64,000 nt of DNA from NCBI GenBank assembly GCA_030430495.1, contig JAUIKM010000027.1:1-64000 (forward strand), written 5' to 3'. The notes under the pieces are model-generated. The model saw only the letters and a program-made list of their open reading frames with translations. It did no database searches and was not told where the DNA came from. Below, piece after piece: positions 8,496 to 17,900 of this stretch. The position numbers were made by a program, and so were the translations under genes. This DNA comes from a bacterium. Lineage in GTDB: Bacteria > Bacteroidota > Ignavibacteria > Kapaibacteriales > UBA7675. How positions within the stretch are numbered: position 1 is the first letter of the stretch; each line of letters starts with the position of its first letter.

Positions 8496-9722
8496 ATGCT
8501 GACATCACTGTCTGGCGCGATGTTTCGCGCCGCCGGAATCCTGCTGATTCTCGTCTGTTCCTCTCCCTCCCTACAGGCGATTCCGCAATTCACACTGCTG
8601 AGCGGCAATCGCTGCATCAACTGTCATGTCAACTTTCAGGGCAGCGGCCTGCGCAATGAGCTGGGCTGGTATGCCTACGAAGGCGTCTCGCTCGTGGACC
8701 TGGAAGCGCTTGGCATGGCCGAGTTCTTTGAGGCGCTGACGCCCGAGTCGAACGCATTGCTGGACGGCTCGCTGACGCTGGGCGCGGATTTCCGTCTGCA
8801 GATGACGCGCGCGCATGACGACCCGGACGCCGAGCGAAAGATCTTTCCGATGCAGGGAGCGTTCTACGCCGCTTACTCGCCGATGGCCGAACTGGTGTTT
8901 GAAGGCACGTACAGCGCCGGACCGCAGGTCTACGACGGCCAGGAAAACTGGGCCGCCTCGGTGCAGTACCAGCCAAACTACAGCCTGCCGCAGCTGCGCG
9001 CCGGCTACTTCCAGCCCTCGATCGGCATGCGCTACGACGACCACACAATGATGGTGCGTTCGCTGGCCTCGACGGAGTTTACGCCGCTGATAGCGCCCAA
9101 CTACGCCGAACTTGGCGCGGAGCTGACCTACTTCGGCCTGAAGGAACTCTCCGTTTCCGCCGGTCTGTTCCAGGCCAAGAACCTGGCCGAACAGACCGTG
9201 CAGAATCTGAACGGCGAAACGATTTCGCTGATCGAGGACGAGAACAACCTTTCGACCGTTGTGCGTGCGGTGCTGTGGCCGCGCCTGCTGGATGGGGAAC
9301 TCAACACCTGGCTGGGCGCTTCGCTGCTGGCCAACGGCGACTTTACACTGAGCAACTACTTTGTTGGAGTCGGCTGGACGGACCGGCTGGCTCTGATGGC
9401 CGAGTACGCCAGGTCGGACAAGGACGGACTGCGGACGACGGATAATTTTTCGCTTGAACTGATGTATCAGTTGCGTCAGTCGCTGCTGCTTTACGCACGG
9501 GCGGAGGATTCGCGCAGTGATCGCGACATAACGGAAGTGGACGGAGCTGCCGCCGTGATCCGCCAGGAGCGTCGCCAGTACGTTTTCGGCGCGCAGGTTT
9601 TCCTGCTGCCCTGGATAGAACTGCGGCCCGAGTATCGCATCGTCGACACGGATCTGACGCCGCGCACGGCACCGCAGTATCGCTCGTCGCGCTGGCATGC
9701 ACAACTGCACTTCTATTTCTGA
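8496..9722 (+). CDS. Outer membrane beta-barrel protein with N-terminal CxxCH heme motif
   Basis: This 408-residue protein has a signal peptide (about 1-28, ending SPSLQA). It then has one heme c attachment motif, C40-I-N-C43-H44, about a dozen residues into the mature chain, within a short segment like bacterial c-type cytochromes. From about residue 90 to the end it alternates hydrophobic and polar residues in strand-length blocks and finishes with an aromatic C-terminus (LHFYF), as in outer membrane barrels inserted by BAM. I infer a porin-like barrel carrying a covalent heme near its periplasmic end. I do not recognise a named family. No clear ribosome binding site favours 8496 over the in-frame ATG at 8520; both retain the signal peptide. 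YceI, Rieske and another CxxCH protein follow. Confidence 0.65.
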   Translation: MLTSLSGAMFRAAGILLILVCSSPSLQAIPQFTLLSGNRCINCHVNFQGSGLRNELGWYAYEGVSLVDLEALGMAEFFEALTPESNALLDGSLTLGADFRLQMTRAHDDPDAERKIFPMQGAFYAAYSPMAELVFEGTYSAGPQVYDGQENWAASVQYQPNYSLPQLRAGYFQPSIGMRYDDHTMMVRSLASTEFTPLIAPNYAELGAELTYFGLKELSVSAGLFQAKNLAEQTVQNLNGETISLIEDENNLSTVVRAVLWPRLLDGELNTWLGASLLANGDFTLSNYFVGVGWTDRLALMAEYARSDKDGLRTTDNFSLELMYQLRQSLLLYARAEDSRSDRDITEVDGAAAVIRQERRQYVFGAQVFLLPWIELRPEYRIVDTDLTPRTAPQYRSSRWHAQLHFYF

Positions 9723-9770
9723 TTCAGAGAGCCGGCGCGAGGGCGTCCCACGGGCTCCGGAGAAAAAAAT

Positions 9771-10067
9771 ATGAACATCTGGAAACTTGTCGCCATGGCT
9801 TCGGTGTTGGTGCTGCTCGCGCTGACGGCGGTCTGGATAGCTCACGGTCGTGATATCTACACTAAAACCTCGGTGGCGGTGGAGACCTACGACGAGTTGT
9901 TCGACGAAACGAGCACCGAGTGGGTCGAGCAATTTGTCCTGGGGCTCCTGCCTTCGGGAACGACACCGAAAGAGATGTGCGGTGTTTTATCACTCGGAGC
10001 GCCGTTCGCCCTGCTCCTGCTGCTTGCGGTCTTCAAACTCAGGCGCCCGGCAGCGGGCCAAACATAA
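9771..10067 (+). CDS. Small membrane protein, two transmembrane segments
   Basis: The 98 residues include a hydrophobic N-terminal helix (about 5-24, VAMASVLVLLALTAVWIA) and a second near the C-terminus (about 73-90). A polar loop rich in Asp/Glu/Thr lies between them. A GGAG site stands before the ATG. It lies 48 bp after the CxxCH barrel gene and about 120 bp before yceI, so it is probably co-transcribed. I recognise no family. One possibility is a membrane partner of the redox proteins around it. Confidence 0.55.
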   Translation: MNIWKLVAMASVLVLLALTAVWIAHGRDIYTKTSVAVETYDELFDETSTEWVEQFVLGLLPSGTTPKEMCGVLSLGAPFALLLLLAVFKLRRPAAGQT

Positions 10068-10186
10068 GAAGGTTTGGGTGGATGTTGCCGCCGTCCGGCG
10101 GAGCGACCCTCTCCCCGCAACACAAACACATCAATACCATTTCCCGGAACGATCTACCAGAAACATTCAACAGCAAAGAGGATGTG

Positions 10187-10852
10187 ATGAAAACGATTTT
10201 AGCGATGGCTGCCCTGCTGATTGTGCTGGCGCCCGCCGTACAGGCCGCGGATATGAGCCAGGAGTTGGGATTGACCGGACCGCAGAGTTTCGGTTTTACG
10301 GACAAAGTCGGCAAAAATGAAGCGAAGTTTTCGAGCAAAGCGCCGCTGGAGGACATCGACGGAACGGCCGACGGGATCAGCGGTCAGTTTACGCTCAATC
10401 CGGCCAATATCGAGATGAGCAAGGGCCAGGTGGAAGTGCGCGTGGCGTCGATGCAGACGGGCATCAAAAAGCGCGACGAACACATGTTCAGTTCGACCTG
10501 GCTGGACGCGGAGGCGCACCCGACGATCAGCTTTGAGATCAAAAAACTGAGCGACGTGAAGGTGAAGTCCAAATCGGACGCGAAGATTGTGCTGACGGCC
10601 AAGGCGCACGGGTCATTCGCCATGCGCGGCGTCAACCGCGATATGGTCACCGACGTGACGCTGACGATCCTGCCCGAGTCCGACAAAACGCGCGAGCGCG
10701 CACCGGGCGACTTTCTGATGGTGAAAACCGCCTTTGCGGTGCCGCTGTCCGAGCACAAAGTTGCGGGCAAGGGCGACATCATCGGCAGCAAAGTGAGCGA
10801 GAAGATCGAGGTGGAAGTCAACCTGTTCGGCACGAACGGAATGGCCAAGTAA
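10187..10852 (+). CDS. YceI-family periplasmic lipid-binding protein
   Basis: The 221-residue chain starts at an ATG preceded by AAAGAGG. It has a clear signal peptide ending VQAADM. The mature part follows the YceI lipocalin-like fold, with ISGQFTLNPANIEMSKGQVEV, GIKKRDEHMFSSTWLDAEAHP and HPTISFEI segments. The motif of strand, K-R-D-xH-(x)n-W/FLDA, P-x-I-x-F is diagnostic. Known for YceI proteins: binding of polyisoprenoid or quinone-like lipids in the periplasm. Its position between a heme-barrel protein and a Rieske protein fits a link to electron transfer; this is inference. In place of the usual short form it carries an added loop around residues 130-170 (KSKSDAKIVLTAKAHGSF). Confidence 0.88.
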   Translation: MKTILAMAALLIVLAPAVQAADMSQELGLTGPQSFGFTDKVGKNEAKFSSKAPLEDIDGTADGISGQFTLNPANIEMSKGQVEVRVASMQTGIKKRDEHMFSSTWLDAEAHPTISFEIKKLSDVKVKSKSDAKIVLTAKAHGSFAMRGVNRDMVTDVTLTILPESDKTRERAPGDFLMVKTAFAVPLSEHKVAGKGDIIGSKVSEKIEVEVNLFGTNGMAK

Positions 10853-10974
10853 TCGACGAAAGGAATGCGGGCGCCGCGGCTGCGACTGCGGACAACAAAC
10901 AGTGCGGCGTCCGGCTTTCAGCGGGATTGAATACGGGCGAGAATCTCCAATCGCGAAGCAAGGATAGGACTGAC

Positions 10975-11535
10975 ATGACAACGGATAATCAATCGCAGCG
11001 CGGACCGAAAGCAGCGCTTCCGACGGCGGAGACGGAGCTGACGGGGCCCGATGCCGAGGCGCAGCTGGACCGGCGCAGCTTCCTGACGCGTTCGGCCGGT
11101 GTTCTGGGACTTGCGCTGGCGGGCGGCAGCCTGGCGACGTTGCTGAACAGCTGTGAGGACGACGCGACGCGCGGGCCTGTCGATACGGACCCCGGCAATG
11201 CAATCACGGTCGAGTTGAACATTGCAGAGGAAGAAAAGCTACAGGCGGTCGGTGGATCGCTCAAACGCAGCTTTGGCTCGAACAACGGCGGTTTTCCTCT
11301 GATTATCGTGCGCACGGCGGAAGACCGCTTCCGCGCCTACACGGCCAAGTGCACGCACCAGGCCTGTCCGGTTGAAGAGGACCTGGTAACCAATCGGATC
11401 TGGTGCGCCTGCCATGACAGCTATTTTGATCCGAATACGGGCATTCCGTTTGAAGGCAGTCAGGCCAGGTTGCCGCTGCAGGAGTTTCAATCGGAGTTTG
11501 ACGCCGAGACACAAAAATTGACGATAACTTTCTGA
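10975..11535 (+). CDS. Rieske [2Fe-2S] lipoprotein with Tat-type signal
   Basis: The 186-residue protein starts at 10975, where AGGATAGG precedes ATG; an upstream ATG at 10927 lacks this site. Residues 33-39 (RRSFLTR) and the hydrophobic stretch ending LLNSC60 read as a Tat signal plus a lipobox. That fits a protein folded around its cluster before export and then lipid-anchored. The cluster ligands are visible: C126-T-H128 and C144-A-C-H147. The first ligand pair is followed by QACPVEE and the second by DSYFDPNTG, as in Rieske proteins. Known role: one-electron transfer in quinol-oxidising complexes or related chains. No cytochrome b partner lies in the window. C146, between the ligands, is an extra cysteine. 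Confidence 0.88.
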   Translation: MTTDNQSQRGPKAALPTAETELTGPDAEAQLDRRSFLTRSAGVLGLALAGGSLATLLNSCEDDATRGPVDTDPGNAITVELNIAEEEKLQAVGGSLKRSFGSNNGGFPLIIVRTAEDRFRAYTAKCTHQACPVEEDLVTNRIWCACHDSYFDPNTGIPFEGSQARLPLQEFQSEFDAETQKLTITF

Positions 11536-11634
11536 CGCGACGCACTGACGCACCGGGTCAGAGCAAGACCTGCGGAGTTATGCTTCACTTCCTGTACGTT
11601 TTCCCTTGTTAAACCAAAACACAGGAGGCTCTGC

Positions 11635-14427
11635 ATGAGGACTTGCTCCTTCAGACCTTCAACGCGGCCTTCCGCCGCAGTCATCTTTGCAGCCATGTGC
11701 TGCATGCTCATGTTCGGCGCACCCGGACTACGGGCCAATTCGACCGGACAGACCGGGCACACACTTGTGGGCGGCACCGGCTGCGGCAATTGTCATGGCT
11801 CCACAAAGAGCGATAATACAACGCTCACACTGACCAGTGAAACGGGCTCTTTTAAGGTTGTCCCCGGCTCAAAAACAAAGTTCACACTTCAGGTGGCGCA
11901 CTCCACGCACGTGCGTGCGGGCTGCAACATCGCGGTCAAGTCAACGGAAACCGGCAACACCGATATCGGTTCGCTCAGCGTGGTATCCGGTTCCGGCCTC
12001 AAACTGGTCGGCAAGGAAATGACGCACTCCGCCAAGAAGGTCATTTCCGGCGGTACCGTCGATTTTGAATTTGAGTGGACGGCGCCGACCGCGCCTGGCG
12101 ATTACTACATTCGCGCCATCAGCAATGCGGTCAACAACAACGGTTCGTCCGACGCCGGCGACGACTGGAACTGGCTGACGCCGGTGAAGGTGACGGTGGA
12201 GGCGCAGCCGAGCGTTACGCTTACCAAACCCACGGGCGGTGTGTTCTGCCCGGGCGATCAACTGACGATCGAATGGGAATCGACCGTCATCGACAACGTC
12301 AAGATCGACTTGTCGAGCAACGGCGGCGGCGCTTACACGCAGGCGATCACCAACAGCACGCCTGCATCGAGCGGCTCTTTTACCTGGACCATTCCGGCGG
12401 GGCAGTCGCCGGGCGATCAGTATCGCATTCGCGTGGCGAGTGCGGCCGACGCCGCGGTCAAGGATGAAATGTCCAACAACTTCTCGATTGCCGGGCCGCC
12501 GTCCATCACGATGGAGCCCACGAGCCTTGAGCGCTGCGAGGGCGGTACGGCCACATTTGAAGTGCAGGTGGACGGCGCCGGCGCCAGCTTCCAGTGGCGC
12601 AAAAACGGGACGCCGATCAGCGGGGCTGAAAACATCATGTTTACGCTGAACGGCGTCGATCCCGATGACGCCGGCAGCTACGACGTCGTCGTCACCGGCG
12701 CCTGCGGGCAGGAAGTCACCAGCCAGAGCGCAACGCTGTCGGTTGACAAAAAACCGTCGATCGTGGCGCCGCCGCAGGCCGCCAATGTCTGCGAAGGAGA
12801 ACAGATAATGCTGGAAGTGGTTGCCGACGGCGCGGACCTGACCTTTGTCTGGGAAAAAGACGGTCAGCCGATCCCCGGCGCAACCGGGCCGATGCTGCAG
12901 ATTGCGAGCGCGGGTCTTGGCGATGCGGGCATGTACAGCGTGATCGTGTCCGGCATTTGCAGTCCCTCGGTTGCCAGCGATCCGGTACAGGTCAATGTAG
13001 GCCTCGATCCCGCGATTGTGTCGCACTCCGAATCGCAGGCGATCTGCGAAGGCGCAAATGTGGTGCTTCAGGTGGAGACCGCGGGCGACTTTAACTACCG
13101 CTGGACGAAGGACGGCAATCAGATTCCGGGTGCGGACCAGCCGCAACTGGCGATCAACAACGCCTCGGCGGCCAATGCCGGCACTTATGTGGTGACGGTG
13201 AGCGGTCCCTGCGGCGCGGATGCCGTCAGCGCTCCGATTGTCATTACAATCACGGATGCGCCGATGATTACGAATGAATCGGGCGGCGGTCAGATTGACG
13301 AAGGGGGTTCCCTGACGCTGAGCGTCACGGCCACCGGCGCGGACCTGATGTACCGCTGGCGTCGCGACGGTCAGGAAATCGTTGAAGCCGTGCAGAACAC
13401 GTACACAATCAGCGAAGCGACTCTGGCCGATGCAGGCGCATATACCTGCGTCGTGTTTAACGACTGCGGTCAGGCGGTGAGCAATGCGATGGATGTCAGT
13501 GTTTCGCCCCTGGCTGAAGGTCCTGCGATTCGCACGTCGTTGACGACGCTGGATTTTGAAGGCGTGCTGACGGGCATGGATCGCACGGAGTCGTTTGTGA
13601 TTTCGAACATCGGCGACGATGTGTTGGAAATCACGGGCATCAAGTCGAATGCCGCCGAATTTACGGTAGCCGATTCGAAACCACTGCCCATTACAATTGC
13701 CCCCGGAAGTGAGGAAACGATCTCGATTCGCTACGCGCCGACATCAGCGGGTGAACACAGCGGACGCATCAGCTTTGACAACAATGCCGTTAACCCCGGT
13801 GCGGGCGTCGCCCTGACTGGTGAAGGTCTGGCGGCTGTCGCCTCCGAAGGCAGCATCGATTTCGGCTCGGCGGACATTGCCGGCGGACCGGTTGAACGCA
13901 TGTTCAATATTCAGGCCGGCTCTGGCGGCGCTACGATCAGTGCCGTGGATTTTGAGGGCGTTGCTCCTGGCGTGTTTGCATTTGTGCAGACCCTGCCCCT
14001 GGGCATCGACGCCGACGCCGGTTCCAGCGTTACGCTGCAGTTCGATCCGCCGGAGGCGGGCGCGTACAGTGCGACGATGCTGCTGACGGTAGACGGTCAG
14101 GTTACGCCGATTGAGATCACGCTCAACGGCGAGGGCCAGGTGGCGTCTTCGGTGCGTTACGACGACAAACTGGCGCGGTCGGTGACGGTGATGCCGAACC
14201 CGCTGCCTGGCGGGCGGGGCGTCTTCGACATCGCTCTGGATGGTCGCGTTGCACTTCGCATTGTCGACCTGCAGGGCAACACGCTGCGCCGTCAGCATGT
14301 GGTCGCGCCAATGCGCTGGGAATGGGACGGCCGCGACGGCAACGGACATCCCGTGGCTGCGGGACACTACCTTCTGCTGATCGACGGCGGTTCGGAGTTT
14401 GCGACGCTGCCTTTGATCGTGCGCTGA
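11635..14427 (+). CDS. Choice-of-anchor-V/Ig-like secreted protein with CxxCH and T9SS domain
   Basis: This 930-residue protein has a strong AGGAGG site. After the signal peptide (about 1-35) comes C50-G-N-C53-H54, a heme-type CxxCH typical of the start of choice-of-anchor-V (Reeler-like) domains, which run to about residue 190. Next is a strand-rich linker module (about 195-285) and then four Ig-like repeats (about 290-625). Each Ig repeat has Y/F-x-W-x(R/K)-x-G and a D-A-G-x-Y-x-V/C strand (VDPDDAGSYDVVV, GLGDAGMYSVIV, AANAGTYVVTV, LADAGAYTCVV). A HYDIN-like choice-of-anchor-D domain follows (about 630-730, SLTTLDFEGVLTG to VALTGEG) with a second partial copy. The C-terminus is a FlgD-like T9SS sorting domain (VMPNPLPGGRGVF, WEWDGRDGNG, GHYLLLIDGG). 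Whether heme is really attached is unknown. Confidence 0.8.
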   Translation: MRTCSFRPSTRPSAAVIFAAMCCMLMFGAPGLRANSTGQTGHTLVGGTGCGNCHGSTKSDNTTLTLTSETGSFKVVPGSKTKFTLQVAHSTHVRAGCNIAVKSTETGNTDIGSLSVVSGSGLKLVGKEMTHSAKKVISGGTVDFEFEWTAPTAPGDYYIRAISNAVNNNGSSDAGDDWNWLTPVKVTVEAQPSVTLTKPTGGVFCPGDQLTIEWESTVIDNVKIDLSSNGGGAYTQAITNSTPASSGSFTWTIPAGQSPGDQYRIRVASAADAAVKDEMSNNFSIAGPPSITMEPTSLERCEGGTATFEVQVDGAGASFQWRKNGTPISGAENIMFTLNGVDPDDAGSYDVVVTGACGQEVTSQSATLSVDKKPSIVAPPQAANVCEGEQIMLEVVADGADLTFVWEKDGQPIPGATGPMLQIASAGLGDAGMYSVIVSGICSPSVASDPVQVNVGLDPAIVSHSESQAICEGANVVLQVETAGDFNYRWTKDGNQIPGADQPQLAINNASAANAGTYVVTVSGPCGADAVSAPIVITITDAPMITNESGGGQIDEGGSLTLSVTATGADLMYRWRRDGQEIVEAVQNTYTISEATLADAGAYTCVVFNDCGQAVSNAMDVSVSPLAEGPAIRTSLTTLDFEGVLTGMDRTESFVISNIGDDVLEITGIKSNAAEFTVADSKPLPITIAPGSEETISIRYAPTSAGEHSGRISFDNNAVNPGAGVALTGEGLAAVASEGSIDFGSADIAGGPVERMFNIQAGSGGATISAVDFEGVAPGVFAFVQTLPLGIDADAGSSVTLQFDPPEAGAYSATMLLTVDGQVTPIEITLNGEGQVASSVRYDDKLARSVTVMPNPLPGGRGVFDIALDGRVALRIVDLQGNTLRRQHVVAPMRWEWDGRDGNGHPVAAGHYLLLIDGGSEFATLPLIVR

Positions 14428-14473
14428 CACAAACCATGTAAAAACAAACCGCAAACGGTCTGTCACACAGAAT

Positions 14474-14509
14474 CCACCGGTGCTGCAAGACGCGCCGGTG
14501 GTTTTTTTT
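14474..14509 (+). terminator. Rho-independent terminator of the choice-of-anchor-V gene
   Basis: CCACCGG / CCGGTGG stem with extra inner pairs, followed by eight T. It lies 47 nt past the stop codon at 14427. Confidence 0.9.
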
Positions 14510-14919
14510 GCAATGATAGAATACAAATTGCGGCAGGCGTGTCACGGAGATACAATGAAGAGAAGCGTGCTCACGGGACTCGGAACAGGCTGAATGGGGT
14601 GCTCACAGAGCGGAAGAATGAGAGTGGACAACCAACGGTGGAATGAGTTGGGGGGAATTCTGTTGCTCGCAAAGATTGATGTGACAAACAAATATCCATT
14701 TGGTCAATTGGACAGCATTTATACGAGCAAAATGCTATTTTGAATACTTTGTGTCCTCAGCCCACCGGACACTGTATCCAGATGTGCGTTAGTTTTCGTT
14801 CATGACTTTACAATCTTTTTGATTCGACTCTAACTGAAATAGACATTTACACTCAACATATCCCATAATACAGTACCGAGGGCGGTGCAATCAGCCCCGC
14901 GCGGACTTGGAGGAAGCTC
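14510..14919. other. AT-rich leader region of the first giant IgGFc-like gene
   Basis: These 410 bp are much richer in A/T than the neighbours. They hold the conserved GGGGGGAATT...CTCGCAAAG box (14650-14674), which recurs upstream of the paralog, and a partial relative of the dispersed motif (TGACAAACAAA near 14682). A GGAGG site sits right before the start codon. A promoter is expected here, but I could not fix it. Confidence 0.45.
14650..14674 (+). promoter_or_regulatory. Conserved upstream box, copy 1
   Basis: GGGGGGAATTCTG, then TTG, then CTCGCAAAG. It recurs with a one-base gap upstream of the second giant paralog (19710-19733) within otherwise dissimilar leaders. It lies about 250 nt from the start codon. 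Role unknown; operator, promoter-proximal element or leader RNA are all possible. Confidence 0.4.
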
Positions 14920-17900
14920 ATGATTCGTAAGTCAGGTTACTTCATTCTTATGGCACTGCTGTTCGGCGTCGTGGACATGCAGGCTCAGTTGAAAGGCAAC
15001 AATGTGCCTACAGCTGAAGAACTGCTCAACAATACGGCGCAGGGGCGTGAATTCTGGATCGCCTACCCACCGAACGAACAGGACGGCGTCGCCATTCAGA
15101 CGCGCGCCATTGAAATTTACGTGACGTCCAGTGTCGACACTGAGGTCACGCTTGAGATGCCCGGTCTCGGCATCGGTCCGATCACAAAGCCGGTCAGAGC
15201 ACTCGATATAACTACTTTCTCCGACGGCTCAGGTGAACTCTCCTGGGCAATGGAGATTCGCGAAGGCGAGCAGATTACCGAAAAAGGTATTCTGATTACG
15301 TCGCCCGACGCCATTTCGGTCTATGTAATGACGGCCAAACAGTTTTCATCCGAAGGTTATCTGGCTTTGCCGGTCAATACCTGGGATCGCCGTTACATGC
15401 ACGTCGGATACTACGACTACCCGGAACCTCAATTCAATTTGTACCGCGGTGGTGGTTTTGTCATCGTTGCATCGGAAGATGAGACGCAAGTGGTCTTCCG
15501 CCTTTCGGGCACGACCGGCGGCGGTACGACGCGCGGCGGAGCCAGCATCGGCAAACCGTTCGGCGTCACGCTAAACCGCGGTCAGACCTACATGGTACGG
15601 GGCAGCGGTCTGGACGCTGCTTTTGACATGACGGGTACGTCCATCACGGCGACCAAACCGATCGGCGTGATTTCCTTCCACGAACGGACAATTATCCCTG
15701 CGGCTGCGGGCGGCGTTCCGCCGATCAGCCGTGACAACCTGATTGCGATGATCCCTCCGCGGACGACCTGGGGTAAACGCTATATCTCGTTGGAGTTGAA
15801 ACGCGAAGACCGCGGCGACTACTTCAGGATTTTGGCATCAGAGCCCAACACGGCGTATGAAGTCCGCTACTACGACAAATCAAATGACAAAGCTCTGCTC
15901 GGCGTCAAAAACGGCACGCTGTCCAATGCCGGCGACTGGGCAGAATTTGAAGAGGTCAACCCCGCCGTCGGCGGCGGCGCTTCTTCGATTCGCGGTACGG
16001 CCATCTGGGAAGCCGACAAACCGATTTTTGTCATGCAGTATTCCTATTCGGCCGTCTGGGACGCCGCGGAAGAATTTGACCCCTTTATGGTGCAGGTTGT
16101 GCCGCAGGAGCAGTTTATTCCGGCTACCGTCTTCCAGACGCCCGCACGCGCTGAATTCAATACCAACTGGTTCAACATTATCGCCGAAGGCGACCCGGAA
16201 GACCCCTCACAGGAAAACCTGCGTTCGATCTTTCTCGACGGAACTTCAATCGTCAGCAAAGATCCGCTCTTTCTGGTCAATCAGATTCCGGAAACGAATC
16301 TGTACTGGGCACGCGTCAATCTTCAGCCGGGCGCACACCGCCTGACCAGCAACGGGAAAACCAAATTCGGTGGATATATCTACGGTTTCAGCCAGTTTGA
16401 ATCTTACGGTTGGCCGGCCGCCATGGCGCTCAACCAGCTCGACAAACTGGACACCGTGCCGCCGCCGCTCGAAATCGTGGAAGATTGCGGTCAATACTGC
16501 ATCACGGCCACCGAGCTGGTCAACGGCGATGCCAAAGACGATCCGCGTCAGGAAGATACAGGCATCAGCGCGATCACGATGATCAAGGGCGAAGACCCGG
16601 ATAATCCCGTCAGCTACAACTACGAACTCGAACTCAAAACGGCGCCCGTGATCAAGCCCGATCCGATGATTACGCGTTTTGAGTTCTGTTTTAATATCAT
16701 CGACCCCACCAAGGACGCCAAGGCCATTTTTGTGGTTCTGGACCGCGCCGGCAACTCCACAATAGACTCGGTCTCCTATACGGCCGACCTGGTCGAGATG
16801 GTGCCCGATCCGGTGCAGTTCGGCAACATCCTGCTGGGCGAAAGCGGCACGCAGCAGGCGATCCTGCGCAACCCGACGACCAAAGTGCTGGAAGTGCGCA
16901 AGGTTGAGCTCGAACGCGGCGATCTGTTTACGATCGTGGGCCCGCAGCGCGTTCTCGACGCCACGGAAGCCGCACCGCTGATGATGGATCCGGGTGAGGA
17001 AATCTCGGTGGAACTGATGTACACGCCGGATACCGAAACCACTGACCTCGCCGATCCTGATGCCGTTGACCGCGACTTCGTCAAGGCTGAAACCGAATGT
17101 CTCGAATTCCCGCTGGCCGAACTGATCGGTCGCGGCGTGACGCCGGCGATCTGGGTGGCCGACTGGAACGTTGGTATCCAGCCGATCAACAAAGAAGTCT
17201 GTGAAGACCGCTCCGGCGCCACGGACCTGCTGGTGCGCAATATCGGTACGGCCGATCTGGTGATTGAAACGATCACGCTCTTCAGCGCTTCGAGCGGCGA
17301 CCTGACCACCGGTCCGTTCCGCTGGAATCCGGGCCCGACTCCGGCTCCGACAGTGACAATTCCGCCGGGCGGCGAGGAGCGATTCGAACGAATCTGCTTC
17401 CAGTCCCCGACATCGGACGACTACGTCTTTGAGGTCGACTTCAATTCGAACGCCAAAGAAGAATACGCCCGCGAATACAAACCGCGTTCGGTCTGGCGCG
17501 GCAGCACGATTGAGTCCTCGCCCTTTGTCGGCAACTACGACTTCGGTCAGGTGCGCGTCGGTGCGACGGTTGAAACACCGGGCGAAACGGTGGTGCAGTT
17601 TATCAACTTCGGTCAGAACCCGGTGCGATTCCGTGCGCCGAACACAAACTGGCAGGGTCAGCCCGAAGGTCAGTGGACCTTTGGACCGTACACAATTACC
17701 GCCATCTACAACCTGGGCAACCCGGGCGTGGACCTGCGTGCGGACAACAACCTGTACACGCTGAACCGCACTGATCCGGACGCCGATCCGTCGACCTGGG
17801 ACCCCGCCAATATCTTTGAGGCGCGCATCTCCTACACGCCGACGGCCGAAGGCGTCATTACCGAAACAATCATCCCGCCGTTCTTCAGCGATCAGGCGGG

